From NCBI GenBank assembly GCA_963732415.1, contig CAVSZK010000004.1:62001-126000 (forward strand): a stretch of DNA of 64,000 nt. Direction: 5' to 3'. The position numbers and the translations under genes are program-made. Below, one piece after another: positions 9,944 to 20,514 of this stretch. Origin of the DNA: RPQJ01 sp963732415 (GTDB lineage: Bacteria; Pseudomonadota; Gammaproteobacteria; Steroidobacterales; Steroidobacteraceae). Positions within the stretch are counted from its first letter, which is position 1; the number at the start of each line of letters is the position of its first letter. The notes beneath the pieces are model-generated. The model made no database searches. It was given only the letters and a program-made list of their open reading frames with translations, and was not told the origin of the DNA.

Positions 9944-12199
9944 TTGAGCGATTCAGAACAGACCGCCACTGCCTCGACCTTCGAGGTGCGTCTGAGCCGC
10001 GAGATGCGGCTGTTCGACATCGTGATGATCGGCGTGGGCGCGATGATCGGCGCCGGTATCTTCGTGCTGACCGGCATCGCCGCCGGCGTCGCCGGGCCCG
10101 GGCTCCTGCTGGCGTTCCTGTTGAACGCCGTGGTGACGCTGTTTGCGGCCGCGGCCTACGCGGAGCTCGGTTCCACATTCCACGATGCCGGTGGCGGCTA
10201 CCTGTGGGTAAAGCTCGGGCTCAAGGACCCGCAGGGCTTCATGAGCGGCTGGATGAGCTGGTTCGCCCACGCGGTCGCCTGCTCGCTCTATGCGCTCGGA
10301 TTCGGCGCCTACTTCAAGCTGGTGCTGCCCTTGATCGGGCTCGCGGGATTCGAGACCCCGGTGCTGCCGCTCGAGAAGTCGCTCGCGGTTGCGGTAATTG
10401 CGCTGTTTGCCTGGATCAATTTCCGCGGCGCGTCCGAAGCCGGTCGCGCGGGGAACGTCGTGACCATCGCGAAGATCATCGTGCTGGCCGTGTTCGTCGG
10501 TTTCGGCACCTGGATCACGCTGCAGCGGCCGGATTGGCAATTGGTTTTCACCGAGGATTTCCTGCCGCGCGGCTACGGCGGCGTATTCGTCGCGATGGGG
10601 CTCACGTTCATCGCCTTCGAGGGCTACGAGATCATCGCGCAGTGCAGCGAGGAGGTGCACCGGCCGGAGCGCAATGTCCCGAAGGCCATCTTCATCTCGC
10701 TGGCGATCGTGGTGCCGATCTACCTGGCGGTCGCGTTCGCGGCGCTTGGCGCCGTGCATTCGGAAGGCATGCCGAGCTGGCAGTTCCTGGGCATGAACAA
10801 GGAGACCGCCCTGGTGGACGTGGCGAAGAGTTTCTTCCCCGGAGGCGGCGTAATGATCCTGGTCGGCGGCCTGCTTTCGACGCTCAGCGCGCTGAACGCC
10901 ACGATCTACTCGTCGTCGCGGGTGTCGCTGGCGATGGGTCGCGACCGCAACCTTCCCGCGTTCTTCGGCAGGGTGCATGCGACGCGCAAGACGCCGCACG
11001 GCGCCATCGCCGGCTCCGCGGTGCTGATCGCCTTCATGGCCGTCGCGTTGCCGATCGAAGCGGTCGCGAGCGCTGCGAACATCATGTTCCTGCTGCTGTT
11101 CATCCAGGTGCAGGTCGTGCTGATCGCCCTGCGCAGGAAGATGCCCGAGATGCCACGTGGCTTCCGGGTTCCGCTGGTTCCCTATGTGCCCGCGGTCGGC
11201 ATCGTGCTGCAGTTGTTTCTCGCGGGCTACCTGTTCGTATACAGCCCGATGGCATGGCTGAGTGCTGCGGCATGGATCGCGATCGGCTTCGTCGTCTACT
11301 TCACCTACGCGCGCAAGCGCGACCAGGCCTACGACCAGGTCCTGGTGATGCGTGAAGCCGCGCGCCGCAAGGACTATCGCATCCTCGCCTGCCTGAAGAA
11401 CGACTCGCACGCCGAGGCGATACTCGGCATGGCGGCATGGCTTGCCCACGGGCGCGACGCAGAGCTGATCGGCCTGACCGTGATCGAGGTGCCGGAACGT
11501 GTGCTACTGGCCCACGGCCTCGACCGCCTCGAGGCGGCCAGGCACAGCCTCGATCGGGCGATAGCCCGCGCCCCGCTGCAGGGTGTTGAACTCAAGTCGC
11601 TGGTCAAGGTCTCGCATCGGCTCTCCTATGGCATTGCAGAGACCGTGCTCGAGGAGCGGTGCAACGTCATCATCATCGGCCGCACACGCCATACGGGAAC
11701 GATGCAGCGACTGGCCGCGGCAGTGGTCGCGCGCGTGATACGCGAGGCCCCGGCTCACACGCTGTTCGTTAGCGCCGACCGATGGCCGACCAGGGTGCGG
11801 CGGGTGCTGTTCGCCTACGATGGAGGGCCGCACACGCGGTTTGCTGCGGACGTTTCGGCATCCATCGCGAACGCCACTGGCGCCACGGTCCTTGCGATTC
11901 ATGTCCTCGGGCCTGAAGTGGCGGCGGACGAGCGGACCAAGGCGACTGCCGAGATGCGCAAACTGCTGGACGAAGTCTGCCCCGGCGCCGAGTCGCGCAT
12001 CGTGATTGCAGGTGATACCGCGACGGCCCTGCTGCGGGAAGCGCGCGGCGCCGACGTGATCGTCACGGGCGGTACCGAAGCCGGGATGATAGAGGAACTG
12101 CTCGCCTATACGGTGCCCCTGGAACTCGGGGAGCGCGCCTCGATACCGGTGATCACCGCATGCGAGATCCCGGCCGACCCGAAGCGCTGGATGAACTGA
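9944..12199 (+). CDS. APC permease fused to two universal stress protein (UspA) domains
   Basis: A 751-residue protein. Residues ~15-460 form an APC transporter (helix 1 signature MIGVGAMIGAGIFVLTG, about twelve membrane segments). Residues ~475-610 and ~620-745 are two UspA-like cytoplasmic domains; the first contains IIIGRTRHTG, a version of the G-x2-G-x9-G nucleotide-binding loop. In such fusions the Usp part is thought to regulate transport by binding nucleotide; that is family knowledge, not shown here. Start is TTG 9944; no nearer ATG precedes the first helix. The next gene starts 13 bases downstream, suggesting an operon with the MscS-like protein. Confidence 0.88.
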   Translation: MSDSEQTATASTFEVRLSREMRLFDIVMIGVGAMIGAGIFVLTGIAAGVAGPGLLLAFLLNAVVTLFAAAAYAELGSTFHDAGGGYLWVKLGLKDPQGFMSGWMSWFAHAVACSLYALGFGAYFKLVLPLIGLAGFETPVLPLEKSLAVAVIALFAWINFRGASEAGRAGNVVTIAKIIVLAVFVGFGTWITLQRPDWQLVFTEDFLPRGYGGVFVAMGLTFIAFEGYEIIAQCSEEVHRPERNVPKAIFISLAIVVPIYLAVAFAALGAVHSEGMPSWQFLGMNKETALVDVAKSFFPGGGVMILVGGLLSTLSALNATIYSSSRVSLAMGRDRNLPAFFGRVHATRKTPHGAIAGSAVLIAFMAVALPIEAVASAANIMFLLLFIQVQVVLIALRRKMPEMPRGFRVPLVPYVPAVGIVLQLFLAGYLFVYSPMAWLSAAAWIAIGFVVYFTYARKRDQAYDQVLVMREAARRKDYRILACLKNDSHAEAILGMAAWLAHGRDAELIGLTVIEVPERVLLAHGLDRLEAARHSLDRAIARAPLQGVELKSLVKVSHRLSYGIAETVLEERCNVIIIGRTRHTGTMQRLAAAVVARVIREAPAHTLFVSADRWPTRVRRVLFAYDGGPHTRFAADVSASIANATGATVLAIHVLGPEVAADERTKATAEMRKLLDEVCPGAESRIVIAGDTATALLREARGADVIVTGGTEAGMIEELLAYTVPLELGERASIPVITACEIPADPKRWMN

Positions 12200-12212
12200 A
12201 AGGGGTGCAACG

Positions 12213-12926
12213 ATGAACGACCAGCCCTTCGAATCGGTACGCGACCTCGTTACCAACCTTGCGGGATACATCCCCGCGATCGTGGCGGGCCTTGCGGTGC
12301 TGTTGCTGGGACTGCTTGCGGCCTGGGCAGTCTCACACCTGCTGGTCCGGTTGCTGGTGCTGATGCGTCTCGACCGCGTGATGGCGCGCCTGCGCTGGAC
12401 TTCGGCGCTCGAGTCCGCCGACGCGCGCCACACGCTGTTCGAACTCTTCGGCACCGTAGTTGGCATCTTCATATTCCTGGTCTTCGTGGCCAATGCACTC
12501 GTGATCTGGCGGCTGACGGTCCTTTCGGATCTCTTCACGCGAATGCTGTTGCGGATTCCGGAAATCGTCGCGGCAGTGCTCATCCTGCTGGTTGGCTGGG
12601 CCATCGCCAACCTGGCGACACGCGCGGTCCAGCAACTGCTGTTTCGCGAACATGTCCGTCGAGCGCGGCTGGTCGCAACGCTGGTGCGCTGGGTGATACT
12701 CGTGACAGCGTTTGCGGCCGCGCTGGTTGAACTCAAGATTGCCGTTACGGTCGTGACCGGCGCATTCCTGATCGCGTTCGGCTCGATCGCGCTCTGCCTG
12801 GCACTGGCCGTCGGGCTCGGCAGCCGGCGGGGAATCGAACTGATGTGGGAGGACTATTTCCGCGGCCAGCAGGAGAAGGCCGAATCACAAGCGGCCCGCG
12901 CCGAGGCGAAGAACGACGCGGATTGA
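12213..12926 (+). CDS. Conserved-TM-helix (MscS-type) small channel-like membrane protein
   Basis: A 237-residue membrane protein with three to four hydrophobic segments (IPAIVAGLAVLLLGLLAAWAV; a second near residue 90; a third ending with VVTGAFLIAFGSIALCLALAVGLGSRRG). The last segment resembles the pore-lining helix of MscS-family proteins, and the layout fits the 'conserved TM helix' family related to MscS, but the beta-barrel cytoplasmic domain is absent. Gating by tension is therefore uncertain. A good ribosome site (AAGGGG) precedes ATG 12213. It lies directly behind the APC-UspA transporter and may balance solute uptake with pressure release. Confidence 0.75.
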   Translation: MNDQPFESVRDLVTNLAGYIPAIVAGLAVLLLGLLAAWAVSHLLVRLLVLMRLDRVMARLRWTSALESADARHTLFELFGTVVGIFIFLVFVANALVIWRLTVLSDLFTRMLLRIPEIVAAVLILLVGWAIANLATRAVQQLLFREHVRRARLVATLVRWVILVTAFAAALVELKIAVTVVTGAFLIAFGSIALCLALAVGLGSRRGIELMWEDYFRGQQEKAESQAARAEAKNDAD

Positions 12927-12998
12927 CCCGGTGTTGCTGCACTGCACGCACGATGCCGTCGTGCCTTGCATTTGCATCGCTGCATGAGCAGGAGAATA

Positions 12999-13014
12999 CT
13001 GACAATTCAGTCAG
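12999..13014. promoter_or_regulatory. Dyad CTGAC-N6-GTCAG upstream of the aldehyde dehydrogenase
   Basis: CTGAC AATTCA GTCAG is an interrupted palindrome 65 bases before the aldehyde dehydrogenase start. It resembles the TGAC/GTCA half-sites of many TetR-family operators (family knowledge). No TetR gene is present in the window, so the cognate regulator is unknown and the site may be coincidental. Confidence 0.3.
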
Positions 13015-13078
13015 CATCTACCCACCGCCAGGGGCGGCGTCTCCGGCCGTCCCGGCCGCAAGACCAGGGAGTTCTCCC

Positions 13079-14629
<1,551 letters not shown>

Positions 14630-14637
14630 GCGACGAC

Positions 14638-15042
14638 GTGGCGGCGAGCCTGCCTGGGGGCGTGGCGCGCGTCGCGATCACGGACGCGGCGGCCGATGTG
14701 CTGCATGAGCTCGAGGCTGAGCACGGGCCGCTGCTGTTCCACCAGTCGGGGGGCTGCTGTGACGGCAGTTCCCCGATGTGCTACCCGCGCGGCGAGTTCA
14801 AGATCGGGCAACGCGACGTCTTCCTCGGTGACGTCGCAGGGACGCCGTTCTACATCGGCGCCCAGCAGTACGAACACTGGCAGCACACGCAGCTCTTGAT
14901 CGACGTCGTGCCGGGTCGTGGCGGCGGCTTCTCGCTCGAGGCGCCGTTGGGCGTACGGTTCCTGACGCGCTCGAGGGTGTTCGATGCGGAGGAACAGGCC
15001 TGGCTCGATGCCTGTCCTGCGCCGCGAGGGCCTCAGGGATAG
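14638..15042 (+). CDS. DUF779 family protein paired with aldehyde dehydrogenase
   Basis: A ~134-residue protein with FHQSGGCCDGSSPMC, a cysteine cluster (Cys-Cys near residue 40, another Cys seven residues on) typical of DUF779. Members sit beside acetaldehyde/alcohol dehydrogenase genes in many Proteobacteria and Actinobacteria. The function is unknown; the cysteines suggest metal binding or redox support of the enzyme (inference). No ATG is available at the expected place; GTG 14638, eight bases behind the aldehyde dehydrogenase stop, gives the family N-terminus, and GTG 14659 is an alternative. Confidence 0.85.
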   Translation: MAASLPGGVARVAITDAAADVLHELEAEHGPLLFHQSGGCCDGSSPMCYPRGEFKIGQRDVFLGDVAGTPFYIGAQQYEHWQHTQLLIDVVPGRGGGFSLEAPLGVRFLTRSRVFDAEEQAWLDACPAPRGPQG

Positions 15043-15056
15043 GGCGGCGGTGGCTC

Positions 15057-17744
15057 TCAGCGCAGCGACCGTCGAATGCGCAGGACGCCCAGCTCGTCGG
15101 CGCGCAGCACCGCCTGCGTACGTCGGTCCACCTCGAGTTTTACGAAGATGTTCTTCAGATGAGACTTGATCGTCTCGGGCCCAAGTCCGAGCTGGCGCGC
15201 GATCGCCTTGTTCGATTGACCCTCGGCAATCAGCCCCAGGATCTCGCACTCTCGCGGCGATAGCGGCGATGACAGGTCCCGCGCCGTCCTCGGCGCCGCG
15301 CCGCTGATGCCGGCCGCGGTTTCGGTCACCGATTCGCGCAGCCGCTGGATGAACCGCTGCCTGTCTTCGCTGTCTGGCTGCCCGCCGGTGCCTTTCAGCA
15401 GGTCCAGCATCTCGACGATCTCCGCGCCTTCGTCCGCGATGGAACCGACAAGTGACGAAGGCGCTGCGAGGTCGAGGACCTGGTTGAAGACTCGAAGCGC
15501 CTGTGGGACAGCTCGCGCCTGGAGGTGCGCCCGGGAGACGAGTGCGCCGACGCGGATTGCAATCAGGCTGGCACCGCAGGTCGTCGCGTTCGCGAAGACC
15601 GGCGCAAGTATCGCAATCGCATGCTGAGGTCGTTGTTGCTCGAGGCATACGACGGCCTGGCCCATCGCGTGGTAATGCGACACGCCCTCGATGCCACGGC
15701 TGACGGGGCACGAGCCGTTGTCATGCAACTGCTGCAGTCTCTTGAGCAGACCCAGCGCCGCGGTGGTCGAACCCTGTTGCTGCTGCAGACGCAGTCGCTG
15801 GTACAGCGCCCCGGCGACGAGTCTCGGCCACTCCCGCGTCAGGCCAACGACTTCGGCGCGCTCGAGGAGACTGCCCGCCTGCTCCGGTTGCCCACGGCGC
15901 GACGCGAGCCTGGCGGCGGTCAACAGGCCACGCAGCGCCGTATCCAGCGCGACACCGTTCGCGACCAGGTCGATCTCGTCGCGCAGCAGCGCTTCCGCCT
16001 CGTTCGTCCTGCCGGTTTCGTAGAGCAGTTCCGCATACGGCCCCTTCGCCATCCCGGTCGCGCCGGCGAACCGCCGGGCCCGACGGCCGACCTCGAGGCT
16101 CTGCAGAAAGCGCTGTTCAGCAGGACCTGCTCGTGCCTGGGAGAGTTCCGCGACACCGTGGAGGTAGGCCTCGTAGGTGGCCGGGAGAATCTCGGCGAGA
16201 TCGTGGCTGGCAATTGGCGGCACCGCATGGAAGTCACTCCATCGCGCATTCCACAGGTGCACGAAACGTGCGACGTTGTTTACCGAGCCGAGCGCCAGCG
16301 GCGGGTCCCCGGCGTGTGCCGCGTAGCGGGTGACCCAGCCGATTGCCTCGGTGGGGTCGTCCGCCAGGCCCGACGCCACCGCTCGAAGGGCTATGCACTC
16401 GCGGCGAACCGCGGCAGCATCGCCCGCGTCGGATTGCTCGACGGCGTGCTCAACGGCTGCGATGTGCTGAACCGCTTCGGCGCTGGACAGCGACAAGGCC
16501 TCTGCCCAGATGATCGCGAGCTGGAGCGTGATGGGCTGTTCGATTGACTTGCTGCGCAGCTGGCGCTCCCAGTTGAGAAGGGTCAGCAGGTCCCCGGTCT
16601 CCACCATGCGGCCGGCGCACTGCGTGATCCTGACGAGCGCCGCCTCGGTGTCCCCGGCTGCGAGCAGGTGCTTCACCGTGCCCATCTCGAGTCCGCAGGC
16701 CTCGTACCAGCGACTGGCGCGACGGTGCAGTTCGGCCACGTCGTTCCCGTGATGCCGCTCGAGGCGCTGCAGCAGGTAATCCCTGAACAGCTGGTGGCAG
16801 GCGAACGTGTCGCCGTCGTCATCGAGGCGGTTGACCAGCTGCTGTCGATCCAGTCGATCGAGCATGTCGTCGCTGTCGGCCCGGCCCGTAATGGCCTCGC
16901 ACAGGGATGACGAAAGGCGATCGACGATAGCCGTGCGCTCCATGAATTCGAGCAGGTCGGCCGGGAGCGACGAGCACAGCTCGTCCAGGAAGCCGCCAAT
17001 CGATCTCGGCGAGCGGGTGAGCGAGCGGAGCAGCTCTGCAGGGTCCCGGCCGGCGCCGAACGACAATGCCGTGATGCGCAGCGCCGCCGGCCAGCCTTCC
17101 GTCAGGCGGTGAATCGTCTGAACTTCTTCGAGGCTGAGGCCTGACGGTGCCGTGATTCCGAGAAAATCGCGAGTCTCGTCACCGGTGAAGCGGAGCCGCG
17201 CGGCGTCGACCTCGAGCAGCTCGCCGCGGGCACGAAGCGCCCCCAGCTCCAACGGCGGTTCGGACCGCGACAGCAGTACGAGTCGCAGGTTGGCTGGCGC
17301 GTGACGCAGCAGGAACGAGATGAACCCGTGGATCGCCTCGTGGCTGACCGCGTTGTAGTCGTCCAGGAACAGGAAGAGTTCGTCGCCGCAGTCGGTGATT
17401 TCGTTGGCCAGCAGCGCCTGCAACTGGTGCAGTGTCGCGCTGTTCGCGGCCTTGAGGCTTTCCTTGCCGATGTCGGGGCAGGCGCGATGCAGCGCCTGGA
17501 TCACGTAGTAGATGAATTGCCGCGGCTCGTTGTCGTTGTCGTCTATCGACAGCCACGCGACCGCATCCCCGCGTGAATGGAGTTTCTCGATCCAGGACAA
17601 CGCGAGTGTCGTCTTGCCGAAGCCGCCCGGTGCCCGGAGGATCGTCAGCTTCCGCTCGGCCGCTTCGGCCAGCAGCCCTTCGAGTCGAACACGCGGAATG
17701 CGGCTCGCGCGTGGCACCGGCGGCGTGATCTTGGTGGTGAGCAT
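15057..17744 (-). CDS. MalT-like LuxR-type (LAL) transcriptional activator
   Basis: An ~895-residue regulator of the large ATP-binding LuxR class. The N-terminus (MLTTKITPP) is MalT-like, followed by Walker A APGGFGKTT at residues 38-46 and Walker B LFLFLDDYN near 120. A long helical repeat region follows, and a C-terminal LuxR helix-turn-helix (LSPRECEILGLIAEGQSNKAIARQLG, with TIKSHLKNIF). Such proteins bind ATP and an inducer, then activate neighbouring catabolic genes. ATG 17744 is chosen because it aligns with MalT starts; TTG 17864 in frame would add 40 residues. It is divergent from the acyl-CoA operon, which is its most likely target. It converges on the DUF779 gene with 14 bases between. 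Confidence 0.9.
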   Translation of the reverse strand: MLTTKITPPVPRASRIPRVRLEGLLAEAAERKLTILRAPGGFGKTTLALSWIEKLHSRGDAVAWLSIDDNDNEPRQFIYYVIQALHRACPDIGKESLKAANSATLHQLQALLANEITDCGDELFLFLDDYNAVSHEAIHGFISFLLRHAPANLRLVLLSRSEPPLELGALRARGELLEVDAARLRFTGDETRDFLGITAPSGLSLEEVQTIHRLTEGWPAALRITALSFGAGRDPAELLRSLTRSPRSIGGFLDELCSSLPADLLEFMERTAIVDRLSSSLCEAITGRADSDDMLDRLDRQQLVNRLDDDGDTFACHQLFRDYLLQRLERHHGNDVAELHRRASRWYEACGLEMGTVKHLLAAGDTEAALVRITQCAGRMVETGDLLTLLNWERQLRSKSIEQPITLQLAIIWAEALSLSSAEAVQHIAAVEHAVEQSDAGDAAAVRRECIALRAVASGLADDPTEAIGWVTRYAAHAGDPPLALGSVNNVARFVHLWNARWSDFHAVPPIASHDLAEILPATYEAYLHGVAELSQARAGPAEQRFLQSLEVGRRARRFAGATGMAKGPYAELLYETGRTNEAEALLRDEIDLVANGVALDTALRGLLTAARLASRRGQPEQAGSLLERAEVVGLTREWPRLVAGALYQRLRLQQQQGSTTAALGLLKRLQQLHDNGSCPVSRGIEGVSHYHAMGQAVVCLEQQRPQHAIAILAPVFANATTCGASLIAIRVGALVSRAHLQARAVPQALRVFNQVLDLAAPSSLVGSIADEGAEIVEMLDLLKGTGGQPDSEDRQRFIQRLRESVTETAAGISGAAPRTARDLSSPLSPRECEILGLIAEGQSNKAIARQLGLGPETIKSHLKNIFVKLEVDRRTQAVLRADELGVLRIRRSLR

Positions 17745-18035
17745 GGGCACAGCTTCGCCGGGCCCGGTCGTGGGCGCCGATCCCGCCTGCTTGTTGCGCT
17801 GCAGCGGAATGACGCTGCTCACCCGGCTCTTCCCCCATCCGGGGGATACCGCAATGTCGGGCAAAGGCCGAAAGTTGCCATCAACGGATCGGCTCGCCCG
17901 GGGGCGGCCTTCCCCGGAAATCTACCCCTCGTGCGAGAGTGCCTGACGATATCAACACCATCGCGCCGGCGGCGCAAGTCGCCATGTTTCGACTCGAGAC
18001 TACGCCCGCAGCAACGAACGACAGGAGAGATTGAG

Positions 18036-19262
18036 ATGGACTACATGCAGTTGCCCTTGAGCGGCCTCGAAGGTCCCCTCAACGAGATGGAGCAGATGAT
18101 CCAGGACAACGTTCATCACTTCGCCCTCAACGTCATGCGCCCGGCCGGCGTGGAGCTCGATCGCATGTCGGCGGACGAGGCGGTCGCGCCCGAATCACCG
18201 CTGTGGAAGGTGCTGGAGAAAGCCAATGAACTGGGGCTGAGCATCACTGCCATGGCCGAGCTGCCGCCGCTGGATCGGGTCAGGCTGTTCGCGATTGCCT
18301 CCGAGGAGCTTGCCTGGGGCGATGGTGGCCTGGCTGGTTCAATCCTGGTCAATCACTTCCCCGTCATCTACTCGATGCTCGCCGGCAACATGGAAATGGC
18401 GCACTACTGCGAGGGCAAGCTCGGGTGCTGGGGCATCACCGAATCCGAACATGGCAGCGACATGCTGGACGCCAATGCGGCGATTGCCTCCCCGGGTGGC
18501 AGCTACGGACGTCCCAGCTGCGTGGCCCGCATCGTCGGCGACAAGATCATCGTCAACGGCCAGAAGGCTGCCTGGATATCGGGGGCAGTCACCGCTGAAG
18601 TCTGCGCGCTGTATTGCCATCTCGACGAAGGCGGCAAGACGCGGCCCGGCGTCGCGCTGATCGTTCCGCTCGACCTGCCGGGTGTCAGCCGCGGCAAGCC
18701 CCTGGACAAGATCGGGTTTCGAGGAATGAACCAGGGCGAACTGTATTTCGACAATGTCGAAGTGCCGATCGCGAACCTGCTCGCCGGTCCGGACACCTAC
18801 CAGGATTTCGTCTACCGGACACTTTGCGAAGCCAACCCGCACGTCGCGGCAACTTCCGTGGGCATCGCCCGCGCCGCCTTCGAGCACGCGCTCGAGTACG
18901 CGCATCGTCGCAAGCAGGGTGGAGTCGCCATCATCCAGCACACCGGCATGCGCCTGCGCCTGTTCGAGATGTTCCGCAAGGTCGAGGCGGCCCGCGCGCT
19001 GACCCGCCGCGTCATGGCGTTCAACGCCACGGCGCCCCGCCCCTCGCTGCTGGCATCGTCCTCGGCCAAGGTGACCGCCACGCAAGCAGCCTTCGAGGTT
19101 GCCTCCGAGGCCGTGCAGATCTTCGGCGGCAACGGCGTTACCCGCGAATACCCGGTCGAGAAGCTGTTCAGGGATGCGCGTTCCAGCATGATCGCCGACG
19201 GCCTGAACGAAATCCTCGGCATGAAGGGCGGTAGCGACCTGATCAACCCCGACTGGCTGTGA
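18036..19262 (+). CDS. Acyl-CoA dehydrogenase family protein
   Basis: A 408-residue flavoprotein of the acyl-CoA dehydrogenase fold: WGITESEHGSD and GGSYGRP in the FAD/substrate-binding middle, GFRGMNQGELYFDNVEVP, then FGGNGVTREYPVEKLFRDAR near the end. It would introduce an alpha-beta double bond into an acyl-CoA. At the place where medium-chain enzymes carry the catalytic Glu (YEGT) this protein reads ADGL, so the base may be Asp or lie elsewhere. ATG 18036 has a strong GGAGAG ribosome site; the longer open frame upstream crosses the regulator promoter and is rejected. It is the first gene of a seven-gene run. Confidence 0.88.
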   Translation: MDYMQLPLSGLEGPLNEMEQMIQDNVHHFALNVMRPAGVELDRMSADEAVAPESPLWKVLEKANELGLSITAMAELPPLDRVRLFAIASEELAWGDGGLAGSILVNHFPVIYSMLAGNMEMAHYCEGKLGCWGITESEHGSDMLDANAAIASPGGSYGRPSCVARIVGDKIIVNGQKAAWISGAVTAEVCALYCHLDEGGKTRPGVALIVPLDLPGVSRGKPLDKIGFRGMNQGELYFDNVEVPIANLLAGPDTYQDFVYRTLCEANPHVAATSVGIARAAFEHALEYAHRRKQGGVAIIQHTGMRLRLFEMFRKVEAARALTRRVMAFNATAPRPSLLASSSAKVTATQAAFEVASEAVQIFGGNGVTREYPVEKLFRDARSSMIADGLNEILGMKGGSDLINPDWL

Positions 19263-19272
19263 GGAACCCCGC

Positions 19273-20511
19273 ATGAAAATGAACGCGTACGTCGCGGGCG
19301 TCGGCATGACGCCCTTCGGCAAGCACCTCGACACGACGCTGAAGGCGCTGGCGGGCCAGGCCGTCACCGCGGCGCTGCGCGACGCGGGCCTCGAGGCCGG
19401 TGACCTGCAGGCCGCCTGGATGGGAAACGCCGCGGCAGGAGTTACGGTCGGCCAGGAGATGATTCGCGGCCAGGTCGCATTGCGCGAGCTCGGCATCGGC
19501 CGCATCCCCGTGGTGAACGTCGAGAACGCCTGCGCATCCTCTTCGACCGCCCTGCAGCAGGCCTGTGCGATGGTGACCGCAGGGCTGTACGACGTGGTGC
19601 TTGCCTGCGGCTCGGAGAAGCTGTTTCACGAGGACAAGCTGCGGAGCATGGGAGCTTTCTCGAGTGCCGTGGACGTCGAGAATCCCAGGGGCGCGCTCAA
19701 GGTGCTGGAGGAATTGGCTAAGGCGGCCGGCGAATCGTTCGATGCGACGGGTGCAGGCGAAAAGCGCTCGGTGTTCATGGACATCTACTCGCTGATGGCG
19801 AAGAAGCACATGAAGCGCTATGGCAGCACGAAGGAACACTTCGCGATGGTGACCGCGAAGAACTCGTTTCATGGCAGCATGAACCCGCGCGCGCAGTTCC
19901 GTGACGAGATGACCGTGCAGCAGGTGCTGGACGCCCGCACGATCATCGAGCCACTCACGCTGCCGATGTGCTCGCCGATCGGGGACGGCGCGGCCGCCGT
20001 CGTGCTGGTGAGCGAGCGCAAGGCGCGCGAACTCGGGCTCACGAGGCCCGTGAAGATCCTCGCCTCGGCGCTCGTCTCAGGCTGGGACTTCGAACACGAA
20101 GGCGAGAGCGTCGGGGCCTTCGCCGCGCAGCAGGCATATGAGGCCGCCGGCCTCGGTCCCCGGGATCTCTCATGCGTCGAACTGCACGATGCGTCCGCGC
20201 CTTCCGAGATCGTCGCCTACGAGTACCTCGGCCTGTGTGCGGAGGGCGAGGGCAAGTCCCTGATCCAATCAGGTGCGACACGCCTCGGCGGGCGCATCCC
20301 GGTCAACACTTCCGGCGGCCTGCTGCGCAAGGGACATCCGGTGGGCGCCACCGGTTGCGCCCAGATCGTCGAGCTGACGGAGCAGTTGCAGGGGCGCTCC
20401 GGGCAGCGACAGGTCGAGGGCGCACGCATCGCGCTCGCGCACAACGGTGGTGGAGCCATCGGCCTCGATGCGGCCGCGACCGTGGTCACGATCCTGTCCC
20501 GCGAGGGCTGA
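19273..20511 (+). CDS. Thiolase family protein (SCPx-like)
   Basis: A 412-residue thiolase-fold enzyme. The acylated cysteine is Cys87 in VENACASSSTA, a histidine-containing CVELHDASAPSE segment matches the HDAF region of SCPx-type thiolases, and RKGHPVGATG precedes the C-terminal HNGGGAIG. The family cleaves 3-ketoacyl-CoA with CoA, often for branched or sterol side-chain substrates. Here the second Cys of classical thiolases is missing from the C-terminal motif (GGG in place of CGG), as usual for SCPx-like members. It starts 10 bases after the dehydrogenase stop and ends 3 bases before the ligase, so co-transcription is very likely. Confidence 0.88.
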   Translation: MKMNAYVAGVGMTPFGKHLDTTLKALAGQAVTAALRDAGLEAGDLQAAWMGNAAAGVTVGQEMIRGQVALRELGIGRIPVVNVENACASSSTALQQACAMVTAGLYDVVLACGSEKLFHEDKLRSMGAFSSAVDVENPRGALKVLEELAKAAGESFDATGAGEKRSVFMDIYSLMAKKHMKRYGSTKEHFAMVTAKNSFHGSMNPRAQFRDEMTVQQVLDARTIIEPLTLPMCSPIGDGAAAVVLVSERKARELGLTRPVKILASALVSGWDFEHEGESVGAFAAQQAYEAAGLGPRDLSCVELHDASAPSEIVAYEYLGLCAEGEGKSLIQSGATRLGGRIPVNTSGGLLRKGHPVGATGCAQIVELTEQLQGRSGQRQVEGARIALAHNGGGAIGLDAAATVVTILSREG

Positions 20512-20514
20512 GCA

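Noticed and set aside
12927..13078. Possible sigma-54 promoter before the aldehyde dehydrogenase
   Set aside because: GTGCC and TTGCA elements are present but spacing does not fit TGGCAC-N5-TTGCW.
17865..18035. TTG 17864 start of the LAL regulator and an N-terminal extension of the acyl-CoA dehydrogenase back to 17577
   Set aside because: Neither has a ribosome site; the ATG starts at 17744 and 18036 match family N-termini and leave room for a divergent promoter.
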